Source: Rhinopithecus roxellana (lineage: Eukaryota; Chordata; Mammalia; Primates; Cercopithecidae). Taken from it: 64,000 nucleotides of DNA. Position 1 is the first letter of the stretch. Each line of letters opens with the position of its first letter. The stretch is taken from the NCBI RefSeq assembly GCF_007565055.1, contig NC_044554.1:20500921-20564920 (forward strand), given 5' to 3'. This document shows, piece after piece, positions 46,736 through 58,900 of this stretch. Below the pieces are notes generated by a model, which was not told the DNA's origin, did not search any database, and saw only the letters and a list, made by a program, of their open reading frames with translations. The position numbers were made by a program, and so were the translations under genes.

Positions 46736-47025
46736 TTTTTTTTTGAAACGGTGTCTTGCTCTGCCACCCAGGCTGGAGTGCAGTGGCGCAATCTTGGCTC
46801 ACTGCAAGCTGTGACTCCCAGGTTCACACCATTTTCCTGCCTCAGCCTCCCAAGTAGCTGGGACTACAGGTGCCCGCCACCTCGCCCGGCTAATTTTTTG
46901 TACTTTTAGTAGAGACAGGGTTTCACCGTGTTAGCCAGGATGGTCTCGATCTCCTGACCTCATGATCCACCCGCCTCAGCCTCCCAAAGTGCTGGGATTA
47001 TAGGCATGAACCACTACGCCTGGCC
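46736..47025 (-). mobile_element. Antisense AluY
   Basis: Body from 'tgaaacggtgtcttgctctg' to 'ctacgcctggc', with 'ccacctcgcccggc'. TSD caatttttt (46727-46735 and 47026-47034), partly blurred by the T head. Confidence 0.92.
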
Positions 47026-47968
47026 CAATTTTTTCAGTTTAATAAAGTTTGTCATCTGACTCAGAAGACTGTCTTATCTTGGGAAATGTTCCATGTATGC
47101 TTGAAAAGAATCTGTATTCTATTGATGATGGGTGGAGTATTCTGTAAATGACAGTTACGTTGCTTGGTAGTTTTTTCATGCCTTTTGCATTGTACAGGTT
47201 TTCTGTCTCCTTGCTCTTTCAATTCCCAAGAAGTGAATGTTGAAGTCTCTAACTGAAGTTGTGGATTTGTCTTTTTCTCCTTTTATATTATCAATCAGTC
47301 TTTCTTCATGTATTTTAAAGGTCTGTTGCTAGGTATAGATATTTAATATTATTGAGTCTTCCTAATGAATGAACCCTTTTATCAAGCAATATCCTTCCCT
47401 GTATCTGCTAATAGTCTTTTTCTTTTGAAGTCTATTTTGTAGACATGAATATACCCACTCCAGCATATGTTTTTCATGTTTGCATGATACATTTTTTAGT
47501 TCTATTTTTATAATCTGCCTTTTTATTATATTGCAAGCTCTTATTTTCCTAAACAGAATATATTTTGGTCTTTTTTAAAAAGTTCAATATGACATCCTCT
47601 TTTAATGAAGTACATTTAAACCACTTAGATTAAAGGTAATCGATGGCATGGTTGAATGTAGGTCCACCATTTTATTTTATTTTTTCGGTTTCATTGAGGT
47701 TTAAATAGGATATTAAAAAACTGCACAAAATTATTTTATAGAATTTGGTGAGTTTGGACATATATAATAACTCTTTTGGGTTTTCTTGGTAAAATCTGTC
47801 TTTTTTTCTATTCCTGGTTTCTTTGGATTATTTACATATCTTTTAGTATTTCATTTTAATTTATCTATTGAATTTTTCACTATGTATCTCCTACAATTTT
47901 TATGCATTGTTCTACTGGTTTATAGTAGACATACCTAATTTTGCATTATATTTAGTGCTAATATTTTA

Positions 47969-48028
47969 CTTCAAGTAAAGGAGAACCTTACAACCTCCTT
48001 CAAGTAAAGGAGAGCCTTTACCAATCTC
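47969..48028. repeat. Imperfect ~30-bp tandem duplication
   Basis: Units 47969-47997 and 47998-48028 both start cttcaagtaaaggaga and end in a 'c(t)c' context, differing by small indels. Confidence 0.8.
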
Positions 48029-48534
48029 CCTTTATGCTGCCGTTGTGATTTGTGTTGTAATCACCATAGCATCCCAGGTATGCAAGTACTGGAAACCCTC
48101 TGGGAATGCTTTTCTTACTCTTAAAAAAAGCCACAAACACATTTCAACTTTGCTGCCTTTGGAGATGCCTGGAAATAGTTTTTAGGACTAAGAGAAGATC
48201 TGCCCGAGAGAAGAAGTTAATATGCTAAAAATGGTAAAAAAAGAAAGATGGGAGGAAACTATTTTTTTTTTTCACTTAAGAATGAGGAAAACCTTCCTAG
48301 GTGGTCTCCTGCAGATTTCCTTTTACAACTTATTGGCCAGAATTTGGAAAAAAAAAAAATCTAACTCTCACTCTTCTTTCATTTGTATTTCTTCATTTGT
48401 TTCTAAGCATCTTTAAGTGTTAGTCTGTTGCATTCAGGGGTAAGTCCTCTCAGTCATCCTAGAGCACGGGAAATAATAGCCTGTGGCCCTAGTCCTGCCT
48501 GTCACCTGTTCATGTGACAATTCCCTATGGATGC

Positions 48535-48665
48535 TTCTTCAGGACATGAGTAGTTGAGTAGTTGCAAAAGAGGTGAGTCATTGCAACAGAAACCATCTGG
48601 CTCACAAACCCTAAAATATTTAGTGTCTGACTTTTTACAGAAAAAGTTTGCTGACTCTGTAGAGT
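48535..48665 (+). mobile_element. hAT-Charlie-type fragment
   Basis: Contains 'gtagttgcaaaagagg', 'ctaaaatatttagtgtctga' and 'tttacagaaaaagtttgctg', the same family and orientation as 12480-12600. Confidence 0.65.
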
Positions 48666-49400
48666 GACTTTGACATAACTAATTCCATCTTAGAAAAGGA
48701 ATTCCATTTTATATTTCATAGGACACTTTGCCAACAAGGATAAGATGTTTTGCTTCATAAACAAATAAAAAAATAAAGATTGCATCCAACCAGATAAGGA
48801 CACAAACGAGCACACTCTTCCACTGTCAGTTCTCACCAGAGGACTCTGTGACTGCAAATGAGCAGGTCTTCAGCAGCTCCAAATGGCCATCTTAACTGAC
48901 ACCGTCTCACAGTCCCTCCTGATAAGAATTCAGATCTGCCCCTGACAGCTCTGCCACATTAAAGACTCTTCCTTGTAAGACCAAGGCCAAACCAGACTTC
49001 CTTACAAGACCGAGACTGGCTCCAGACCAGAACTTCGTTTGTCTTCTTAGCTCCCCCTGGACTGGTTAATTAACTCTTTCTCCTATCCCTTTTTCCCCTT
49101 CATGTTAAATGTTACTTAGTTTCTTGTAGAATGTTTAATCTATAACATGTATATATTAATTAAGTATACTATTATGTATGTTTTGCAATATAGACTGATT
49201 TGTAGCATGGCTTGAGCCTGTGTGTCCATGACTCTGACTACTGAGTGAATGGGAAACACTAAGGAGAATTGTCTCCTTGGGAACTCCATGTAGCTCATGA
49301 CTTTTGTGACTGAAATAGCAACAATAAAAGCCTGATATTGTGGAAATACACAAATATCCATGGACCTGGTTATCTCTTATGTTGCAACACTCATGACAGT
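48666..49400. other. Unassigned; possible LTR-derived sequence
   Basis: A C-rich mid-part (48880-49080) followed by an AATAAA-type signal at about 49322 and a short T/C-rich end recalls an LTR layout, but I could not find matching ends or a TSD. Open frames at 49140-49361 are overlapping and chance-like. Confidence 0.3.
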
Positions 49401-49800
49401 GACCCCTGACCTAGAGTGTCCAGTGGCCGTTTCCTTGTGACTCACTTTACCCTTATTCACTGATGTATTACCTCTATATAGATACCACATCTGCCACTGG
49501 TGCTCAATGTAAATTTCCTAATTCAGATACAGAAATTGTTCATAGCTCCTGAGGACATTAAAATGAGCTTTTTGAGTTCCGTATTTACAACCACTCCTGT
49601 CAGATGCCAGATATCTCTGGTTGTCACAGGCAAAGGTATTTGTGGTCCCCTGAAATCCTTGATGACAGAACTGAGATGTGTTCTCATGTGCTCTAAATGT
49701 ACATGGTCATGCTAAGTTCTAGGAATAAGCAGAAAGTGTCCAAATCTCCCACATTTGTGTTACATTTTGTTACACAAAGCAAATTTTAAAAATTACTGCT

Positions 49801-50342
49801 TGTGATGGTTAATATTGAGTGTCAACTTGATTGGATTGAAGGATGCAAAGTATTTTTCTTGGGTGTGTCTGTGAGAGTGTTGCCAAAGGAGATTAACGTT
49901 TGAGTCAGTGGACTGGGAGAGGCAGACCCACCCTCAATCTGGGTGGGCACTATGTAATCAGCTGCCAGAGTGGCTAGAATAAAGCAGGCAGAAGTTGGAA
50001 GGCACTTGACTTGCTGAGTCTTCTGGCCTTCATCTTTCTCCCATGCTGGATGCTTCCTGCCCTCTATCATCAGATTCCAAATTCTTCAGTTTTTGACTCT
50101 TGGACTTAAACCAGCCAGGGGCTCTCAGGCCTTTGGCCACAGACTGAGGGCTACACTGTCAGCTTCCCTACTTTTGAGTTCTGGGGACTCAAACTGATCC
50201 ACCACTGGCTTCCTTGCTCCTCAACTTGCAGATGGTCTTTTATGGGACTTTACCTTGCGATCGTGTGAGCCAACTCTCCTTAATAAACTCTCTTTCATGT
50301 ATACTGTTAGTTCTGTCCCTCTAGAGAACCCTGACTAATACA
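49801..50342 (+). mobile_element. Solo MLT2-type LTR (ERVL)
   Basis: A 542-bp LTR starting TG and ending CA with perfect 5-bp TSD ctgct (49796-49800 and 50343-50347). Carries 'gatggttaatattgagtgtc', 'aatctgggtgggcac', 'cctgccctctatcatcaga', an AATAAA signal near 50282 and the end 'agagaaccctgactaataca', as in ERVL/MLT2-group LTRs. The subfamily is not certain. No internal region. Confidence 0.9.
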
Positions 50343-50400
50343 CTGCTTTAGCAGTTCAGCACCTTCAAAACAATAATGGAACGGTATGTCTTCAGGTTTG

Positions 50401-50709
50401 GATTTTTTTTTTTTTTTTTAATTTTTCTGAGACAGAGTTTCACTCTTGTTGCCCAGGCTGGAGTGCAATGGCGTGATCTTGGCTCACTGCAACCTCCGTC
50501 TCCCAGGTTCAAGCGATTCTCCTGCCTCAGCCCCCTGAGTAGCTGGGATTACAGGCATGCACCACCATGCTTGGCTAATTTTGTATTTTTAGTAGAGATG
50601 GGGTTTCTTCACTTTGATCAGGCTGGTCTCAAACTCCTGACCTCAGGTGTCCACCTCCCTCAGCCTCCCGAAGTACTGGGATTAGAGGCGTGAGCCACAG
50701 TGCCCGGCC
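50401..50709 (-). mobile_element. Antisense Alu (S-like)
   Basis: T-run head and body to 'cacagtgcccggccc'. No clear TSD. Confidence 0.93.
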
Positions 50710-51084
50710 CAAACTTTTATAAATATTTGAGAGAAACAACTATTTAAGAGAATTTGTTTGGCAGTAATTGATTTCTTTGTCGGTTCTCTTCCTAGGTCTT
50801 GCTCATAAGGTTATCATAGCTTAGGGGAGAAAATCGATTTGAGTGATCATTTCTATATTGGACTCAGAATTACTTTTTATTCTAAATAAACCAAGACTTT
50901 TTTGTTTGTTTGCATCTTTCGTGTCTCTTTCTCCACCTTTAGAATGATTTTATTTTCAGAAAGCCACTTGCCCTTTTAGGTAAATAAACTGCTGATAGAT
51001 CCTCTTCACCAATCTTTTAAAGACTTTTCTGGACGTGTCTGTATTTTAGGCATAATCTAAGTTCAAATTGTGAATCCTTTTACC

Positions 51085-51250
51085 ATCAATCCATTACTAC
51101 ATTTAATCCTTAAAACAACTCTGGAGGAAGATATTATTCTCCCTGTCATATAGATAGGGAAATCCATATTAGAGAGGTTACATAAATTGATCCATTTTAA
51201 ACAGTGTAAGTCACATAAAAACCAGACTCCTAACCTGTGTTCTTGCCATC
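51085..51250 (-). repeat. MIR SINE (antisense)
   Basis: Contains 'catttaatccttaaaacaac', 'gaggaagatattattctccc', 'tagatagggaaatccat' and 'agagaggttacataaattg', in antisense MIR order. Confidence 0.82.
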
Positions 51251-51255
51251 GGATC

Positions 51256-53084
51256 ATGGTACCAGCATCTAGGATAAATAATAATATATTTCTTTAAATA
51301 TTTAATCATTTGTTTCTACATTTAAAAATTGAAACCAGTGGAGAAAAACAACAGTAACTTCAAAAGAAAGGAAACATCAGAAAATGATTGCTTTGGAATT
51401 GGAAAAAAGCAGTTTCATAATTTACCTGTTGTGACTTAGCATATTAATTGGCTGATTTATGTGAAAGAGCTTCAGATTTTGTTTTTTCTCTTAAGTACCA
51501 TCTGGATGGAGTTGTTTCCTTCTCCCTGAAGGCTCATTGAATCAATGTTCAAGTCTCAAGAGCTTGGACTCACAAGAACAGCTTTACCTAAGCAAGTGCC
51601 TTGGTCTATTGCACTAGCCACTGGATTGCAGACATTTGAAGTAACATTTAAAGTAATGGGGAGAAGAAAGAACAAAACACAGGTACTACAGGATCTGGCC
51701 TCCAAATACGGTCTCTCTCAGAGGCAATTAAACCTGAGGGACCAAAGTTTTATTTCATGGTAAGGATCACTGGTCTTTGGATTGAAGATTTTAATTAAAG
51801 CTATGAGTAAATAGAAAAATATCCTGCCAACTTAATAACATCTTGAAGTGGTATTAAAAGAGCATCATTTATAATAGCTGTAATATTCATGCAAAATAAG
51901 AAAATCTAGAATTATTTAGAATTTTATTCTAAATAATTACCTTACTAGATTCACAAATCAATAAAGTTGATTCTCTCCTATTAGTATCTCTCCAAAGTTA
52001 TTAGTATCTCTCCAAAGTTGCTTCTCTCCTATTAGTATCACATTAAATTAAATAAAAAGTTAACTACCATCTGATAATTTTCATTTTATTTTGGATAGAC
52101 TGAATGGAGCTTTTTAGGTATTTTACATATTTTCATAGACTACATGAATGTCGCTAGTGCTTTTTCAAAATCCGTGATTCTGTCCATGAGCAATGAACTC
52201 GGTTTATAGCTTTTCAGTATTTCTTAATCTGAGTTGGATGGTTTAATTTATAGATTCAAGAGTCTTTTATTCTTGATTACAGTGTTCGATGTGCAAATTA
52301 CACTCACTTCTTGGTACAGAAATGGCACCCCGCCTCTTTCCTGGGACATTTAACCTGCACAGAATTCTAGGCAATCCTTATCCAAGCAAATGCCAGCAAA
52401 TAGCCTTTCCCCCTTTCACAATAACCTGTAAATTCTCTCTTATCAAGAATAACAGGGAAATGAGGTCTTTAGTTCAGTTGAGTAGCCATTGACAATGCAA
52501 AATCATCAATTTTTCAATGAATTGACATATTCTCAACTTCAGCTCAAGATTTCATATGGTTTAACCTGTCTTTTTATGACCTCTAAGGCACTTGAGAATC
52601 CAGCAGTGGTTTAGGGTCATTGGCTCACACTGAACAGTATTCAGTGACATAGAAGTTTTGCTGAATCTCTTCTGGTCCTAGATATTCCCTCTGAAAAGGG
52701 GTTATTTCAATACAGCTTTGACATACTTGCTTTCTATGTCATTCTGTAGGGTCAAAATGAACAATACCAGAAGATTTGGTTTTATTCATTCATAGTTTAT
52801 TTTACTCATATAAAAAAGAGTTATACAAATATGAACAAAAAATTAAGGTAAAAATTCAGGCTGTCTGAATCCCAGGAAAACAGAAGTTGGTTACCATGGT
52901 TAGAAGTCAGGCTGACTGTACATACTTATAACTAACAATTATTAGTCATAATTGACAATATTTATTTCAAAGATTGAATTTTTATTAAACTTGATATATT
53001 ATCACTAGCTTGAGTTCTCCTCAACTTTCTTATTTTTATTACTAAAGTTACCAAAAGAAGCATTTAACATGTGTTTTAGTACAC
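51256..53084. other. Unique sequence
   Basis: No gene recognised. A perfect 20-bp tandem duplication (attagtatctctccaaagtt) lies at 51980-51999 and 52000-52019. Open frames at 51545-51763 and 52289-52492 show no domain I know. Confidence 0.5.
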
Positions 53085-53645
53085 AGTATCACTAATCATC
53101 AGAGAAATGCAGATCCAAACCACAATGAGATATCATCTCACCCCAGTTAGAGTGGCTATTAATAAAGAGACAAAGAATAAAAGATGTTGGTGAGGTTGTG
53201 AAGAAAGTAGATACGCTCTTGGTGGGAATGCCAATTATTACAGCCTGTATGGAAAACAGTATAGATATTTCTCAAAGAACTGAATACAGAACTACCACTC
53301 GATGCAGCAATCCCATTACTAGGTATCTACCCAAAAGAAAAGACATCAATATATCAAAAGGTATCTGTGCATGTATGTTAATCACAGCACTATTCACAAA
53401 AGCAATGTACGGCATCAGCCTAAGTGTCAATCAATGCATGAATGGATGAAGAAAATGTGGTATATATACACAATAGAATAGTGTTCAGCCACAAAAAAGA
53501 ATGAAAACATGCATTTTGTAGCAAAAGGGATGGAACTGAAGGTCACTATCTTGAGTGAAACAAGTCAGGCACAGAAAGACAAATATTGCACGTTCTCACT
53601 GATAAGTGGTGCTAAGAAATGTGTTCACAAGGATGAGGAGACTGG
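53085..53645 (+). mobile_element. 5'-truncated old L1, sense, ORF2 3' end
   Basis: Diverged sense L1 from 'tcactaatcatcagagaaat' through 'ccaaaccacaatgagatatc', 'gcaatcccattactaggta' and 'gcacagaaagacaaatattg'. Frames 53198-53449 and 53509-53763 are broken ORF2/3' UTR fragments (MLITALFTKA; GMELKVTILSETSQAQKDKY). Confidence 0.87.
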
Positions 53646-54009
53646 AATCTCGTCACTTGCTTTCACTTGCTCACTGGTCAATAGTAGCGTGTTGACTTGT
53701 TACCAGGGTCGAGGTAGCTCCCCTGTAATGCCTGCTTTGTGTCTAATTTCCTGTCTTAATTGAGTGTGTGATAGTTTATGAAAATATTAGACTGAAGTAA
53801 GTCCACTAGCCTGTGAGCTCATCCATAGATCCCGACACATGGTTGGAAATCAATACATATTTTTAAATGAATATACTAATAAATAACAAAGTTTTGGGGA
53901 ACTACTTTAGAAGTTCACTTATCTTTTATTATCTGATCATAATTTTTTAGATAATTCTCAAATTCGAATTTTCTGAAGATAGTAAAGTATATAAAATGAA
54001 CTGACTTTA
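53646..54009. other. Unique sequence
   Basis: No gene or repeat recognised. Confidence 0.5.
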
Positions 54010-55620
54010 GAAAGCAACTTATTAGGTATCAGGCCTGGTGTACAGAGGCATTAAATGAATTACAAATGAGATATGCTTTCATACTATCATGAAGTTTTCA
54101 TTCTAGTGAAAGAGAAGAAAGTAAAACAAAAATTTGCAGAAGAGAGTAAAACAAAATATGCAGATAAAGAAATTAAAAATTATTAAGGTCAATAAAAACA
54201 ACAAATTAGAGACTGGAATAGACAATAATGGGATATAAGTTCTAGCAGAGGGTGATCGTGTAAAGCATCACTGCTTAGATAACATTCAAGCTGATAACAT
54301 GAGATGAAAGGATCCTCCTGTGAGAAGAGCTGGAGAATAATGTTATGAATGCCCTGAGAAGGGAAAATCTTGGTGTGTCCAAAATCTGAAAAAAGACCAG
54401 TAAGGATAGAGTGCATGCAATAAATTAAGAGAGGATATGTGGTAAAGCTAAAGAGATGAGCAATTCACATGGTGAAGGATCTATAGCTATGGGGAAGCTC
54501 TTTGATGTTGTTTGAAATAGAAGAGGAAGTAATTGAAAATACTTTGTCAGAAAATTGACATAGCAGCGAATTAAAAGGGGTAAGATTAGAAGTGAGAAGA
54601 CCCATCAGAGGCTTTTGCTCTCATTCTGGTGAGAGAGGAGGTTGGCCTGTGTTTGGGAGGTGATAATAAAGAAGAATTAATTAGACACATTTGAAATATA
54701 TTTTATAAGTAACAAAAGCAAGATTCTAGACTAAATGGGACATGGAGGGTGAGGGCAGGTATAGAATTTAAGATGATTTTTAAGGGTATAGTTGTTTTTA
54801 AAATTGACAAGTAAAAAATTGTATATATTTGTGATGTCAAACATGATGTTTACACACACACACACATATAATGAGACAGGTAAATCAAGCTATTTAACAT
54901 ATACATTACATGACATACTTATAATTTTTTGTGGCAAGGTGTTTAGCTTTGATAGGTCTTCATTTTGAACAGTGATGTCATTTATCGAGGAGTGAAAAAT
55001 GTTTAAGTGGATGGAAACTTAGGAGGTTGGGGCTGTGAGACCTGCAAGTGAAGTTGTCCAGCAGGCAGGTAAATAGAATACAATTCAGCCAATAGACTTA
55101 AATTGGAGATAACAATCTGTGAGCTAGACACTAAATCATGGCAAGACATGAGTATGAGTGACATCAGTTAAAGAGTACATTTTGTACTCTTTGTTTTTGT
55201 GTCAAAAGCTGACCCAGGACTGAATCATGAAGAACACCAAATTAGGAGTGTGAGTAGAAGATGAGGAACCAAAAAGCTATAGGGAAGACTGACAGGGCAT
55301 AGTGTCCAGGAAATTAAGAGGAAACTTAATTTCAAGAAAGAAGGCAAAAAAAACATATCAATGATTACTAAGAACACTAATTCTAAGAGGAGCAAACTAC
55401 CCATTGGATTTTGTAAAGCAGAGGTTATTATGACTTTGACATGTGCTTTTGAGGGGCTGGTAGATGTAAAAACCACATTAAAAGTCATTAAAGATGATTG
55501 GGAAGTAAGCAATGTAAACGTCTTTTATAGACAACTTTTTGAAGAGTTTTTCTATGGAAACTATCAAGAGAATTGGAGCTAAAGGCAGATGTGGGATCAG
55601 TAGAAGACTTTTATAAAATA
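54010..55620. repeat. Ancient mammal-wide repeat, family not assigned
   Basis: Colinear but diverged phrases of a common old interspersed repeat: 'gttttcattctagtgaaaga', 'aacattcaagctgataacat', 'gccctgagaagggaaaatct', then 'gtccaggaaattaagaggaa', 'cccattggattttgtaaag' and 'gcagatgtgggatc'. A (CA)n tract lies at 54853-54868. I do not recall the family name with confidence. Confidence 0.45.
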
Positions 55621-56171
55621 GTCTATATTAGAGCATTTCTTTGCACTCATTGGAATGGTTCAGAAGAGATGGTAAGTCTGATAATACTGGAAAGAAGAAA
55701 TAAATTAAGGTACAGTCAACAGGAAGACAAGAATAAAGGGATCTTAAGAACATGTGGCTTGATGGTTCTTTGATAGGAGGTGATAGTTGTGTGGCATTTT
55801 ATCCACTGTTGCAATTGAGAAAAATATTGTATGTCATTGATGCAGATGGATCTACAGGTTTACCACTGGTAAAACGAAAGAGTTTAAGTTTAATATCTTC
55901 TATTTTTCAGTAAAGAACAAATATAGGTCATCAGATAAAATGAAACTAGAAGAAGGAATGAGGGGATTTGATAATTGAGGAAGCATTCTTGGGGTGCATA
56001 AAAGTGAGACTATCAGAGAAACAGTTGTCTTTCTGCATAGAATTCAGTATGTATTTAAACTTTGTGATAATATCTATTTATTTACGTTAGAAAAAGCTCT
56101 ATTGTATAATCTTTTTTCAAAAATATTCATCTAGCTGCTCAGGCAGACACTTGGAGAAGATAAATAATGTG
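55621..56171. other. Unique sequence
   Basis: No gene or repeat recognised. Confidence 0.5.
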
Positions 56172-56685
56172 TTTTTAAACAACGAAGGCTGCTGTAACAA
56201 ATCACCAAAAACTTGGAGGTTTTAAAAAATACAAATTTATTACTTCACAGATCTAGTAATCAGAAGTTCAAAATTAAGATGGTAGCAGGGCTATAATCCT
56301 TCTGAAGTCTCTAGCATAGAATTCTTCCTTGTGAAGAGCCCAGTTTCCTGTAGGTCCCCGTGTTCTTTGTCTTGTGGATACTTAACTTCAATCTCCGCCT
56401 CCATTTTCACTTGGCCTTCTCTGTCTTCACAAGGCTTTTTCTGAATATCTGATGTGGACTTCTCTTCTGTATCTGTATCTTCTCTGTATCTTAAAAAGAC
56501 AATTGCCATTGGATTTAGGGCCCTCCTGGATAATTCTAGATGATCTCATCTCAAGATTGTTAACCTAATTGAGTCCACCAAGAACATTTTTGCCAAATAA
56601 GTTCACATTCACAAGTTCTGGATGGACATATCCTTTGGAAGGCCATCACTCAGTAGGGTTCTTTTGGAGCTAATATTTTATTTAT
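56172..56685 (-). mobile_element. MLT1-like LTR, antisense
   Basis: Antisense MLT1 signatures: 'tgctgtaacaaatcacc', 'gttcaaaattaagatggtag', 'ggatttagggccctcctgga', 'gatgatctcatctcaagatt', 'caaataagttcacattcac' and 'ggccatcactcagtag'. Confidence 0.78.
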
Positions 56686-57929
56686 CAAACCATTAGATTC
56701 AATGTGAACATTTCAGACTGAATGCACATGTGTCAAGCTATCACAAGATAATGGAGTAACAGCATATGTGGCTTTATTTTTGGATATTGCTCAAAAGTCA
56801 ATAGACTTAACTTTGCTTTTCAGGCATCTCATTTTTAATATGGAGATAATAAGGTTTACCTACTTGAAGGGTAGGCTCTAGCACAAATGATTTTCTGAGG
56901 TCCCCTTTGCTTGGAAGACTTCTGGTTCTTTATTTTAGTTAGACTGTTTTGCTTTGAAAATGATCTTGAAACATGAAGGTGTGGTAGAAAATGATTAAAT
57001 AGTACAAATTTTTTTCATTCTGAATCACACTATGAAAATATGGGAAGCCTCTACTTCAAATAAATACGCATTTTCACAGAAAAATAAAGACAAATAAATA
57101 CTCATCATCATCAATGGGAATTTATTTTAAACCTTATTTTCTAGATTTGTTTTTCTCTCAAAGCTCTGACCCAAAGGGAAGGAAAAGACTACTCTCACGT
57201 AAGTCACCTAAAGTATATTAAACTCAACTAATTGTTAGAGTTTTAAAAAAAGGTCAAAAAACTGCTTGATAAATAGTTTTAAAAACTATTGCAATTCCAT
57301 ATTGTGGACAGTTAATACAGGTCAAGAGGCAGGGAGTGTAATGAAATGGATGGAGACAAATTATAGAGAAAGAAATGTAAATAAACAGATGGAAAGAGAA
57401 ACAAATTCTTCAGAAGTGAATCTCAGTGAGCTACAGATTCACACGGCTTGTTTATATGCTTATGAGCATCATCAGGTCACTATAATCTGTTGTGTTCCTT
57501 CAGGGATAAAAAGACACTGCTTGTTCATAGAAAAGGAGGAACTGCCAATAAAGAACTCCAATTCTCAGCTATTTAAGTCTCCAAGCCTAATTTATGTCTT
57601 TGCCACTACAAAGGTTGAATGGTGACAGAGGAACTATTTCTGTACTGGTGAGGCAGTAGTAATGAGAAATCAGGCCTAAGGCCATACTGAACACCAAAGC
57701 TGAAGGCTATCTCTCTGCTCTTACTTATCATGTCTGAAGGCCAAATCCAGAGAATATTTTCAATTAACAAAAGGAATGAATTCAGAAATCACCACTACAT
57801 GTTACAAGGAAGCAAATATAAAGGGCATATGCAAATTAGCAGTTTTCATAGGTTAACAAGAGCAATGACAAACATGCATTGAATATATGCTATGTACCAA
57901 ATCCTTTTTTAAATGCTTATATAAAAAAT
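56686..57929. other. Unique sequence; longest non-repeat open frame at 57341-57625
   Basis: No gene recognised. A plus-strand frame open from 57266, with its first ATG at 57341, runs 94 codons from that ATG to TGA at 57623-57625. It has no domain I recognise, and one frame this long is expected by chance in this much sequence. Confidence 0.4.
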
Positions 57930-58085
57930 TGTCCCATTTGAACTTCACAAAAACTCAGCGAGTTAATATTAGGATCCATTTTCCCCAAGGAGAAAATGGA
58001 GTTTAGGCCACTTTTCCAAGGTAACAGAGAATAAAGAGTAGAAATAAGATTCAGATTCAAATCTATTTAGCACGTTATGTTTTCC
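57930..58085 (-). repeat. MIR-like SINE (antisense)
   Basis: Contains 'tttgaacttcacaaaaactc', 'ggatccattttccccaagga', 'ggccacttttccaaggtaac' and 'agattcagattcaaatc'. Confidence 0.7.
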
Positions 58086-58689
58086 GTGGGAGTATTTTTA
58101 ATATATGTATCTAGCAGCCAAAACAGCTCATAGTTTAAGATGTTTTGCTACTACAAATAGATGAACTTCAGGAGTTTCCTAAAGTACCATAAAATGCATC
58201 ATTTTTATAAGTCACAAGTTATCAGATAGTTGTGGCTACAGAAGGCTGGGCAGTAGTACTGCCTGCCCTATTTGCACCTTGCTCCAATTACTGGTTTTCT
58301 CTACATCAAAATTTCCTTGGTCCTTATGCACCTGCCCTATTATACTTTAGCTTGGTCTGTAGGGCAGGGCACTGGTAATGAGGTCTGGGTCACCCACAAC
58401 TATATCTTAAACAGACATAATTCCCAGTGCCACAGACAGAAATTTACAAATTAGAGAACCTAGATTTGATTTACTATTTTTTCCTCAGTTGGGTTGTTTA
58501 TTCAAAACTTGAAAACATACAATTTCAGGGTCTTCTACAGTATATTTACATCATTCTTAACAACAACTTTATAATTTTTCAATGAGCAAATATTCTCAAC
58601 CATGTCAGCTTTAATATTATAATTAATGTGCACAAATCTGAACACTTTTCTTGCTAAACTGTAATAGACCATAGCAAACAACTTCTTAT
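58086..58689. other. Unique sequence
   Basis: No gene or repeat recognised. Confidence 0.5.
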
Positions 58690-58900
58690 TTAAATGCTTG
58701 TCTGTGCCTGTCATTTTTCCGATACTTTACCCTCATAACATTGGTTATAATTATATAAATGGTTAATATTCATATTCTCATTGCAAAATGAAAAGTGAGA
58801 AAGAGAGATTAAGCCATTTGCCTAAGGTCACAAGTCTGGTAAAATCACAGAGGCACTCAGAATGTCTCCAAAATCATTTCCATAATTCCAGAACCTTTAA
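58690..58900 (-). repeat. MIR-like SINE (antisense)
   Basis: Contains 'gagattaagccatttgccta' and 'aggtcacaagtctggtaaaa', the conserved antisense MIR core. The flanks are degraded. Confidence 0.7.

Larger units (their letters stand above)
40236..48030 (-). mobile_element. Very old L1M in antisense, heavily nested
   Basis: Pieces of one antisense L1M can be read in order: 3' UTR/ORF2 3' end (40236-40418, 41101-41390, 41591-41950), ORF2 to reverse transcriptase (43219-45540, with a roughly 250-bp unexplained insert near 45070-45310), then 45877-45934 and 46433-47025, and the endonuclease side (47035-48030). Typical antisense phrases are 'catgtatcaatagttcattc', 'cacttttggtgtcatatct', 'gtgagagtcctccaactt' and 'gtgttcataagggataatg'. 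Inserted in it are three Alus, two hAT elements and two younger L1 fragments. No frame is open. The right end is approximate. Confidence 0.78.

Noticed and set aside
51545..51763. 72-codon frame followed by a GT dinucleotide resembling a donor
   Set aside because: 'gtaagga' is a weak donor, there is no matching acceptor or protein similarity, and the surrounding sequence looks non-coding.
57266..57625. 119-codon open frame in unique DNA
   Set aside because: The first ATG is well inside, no domain or splice context is seen, and one such frame is expected by chance in 64 kb of AT-rich DNA.
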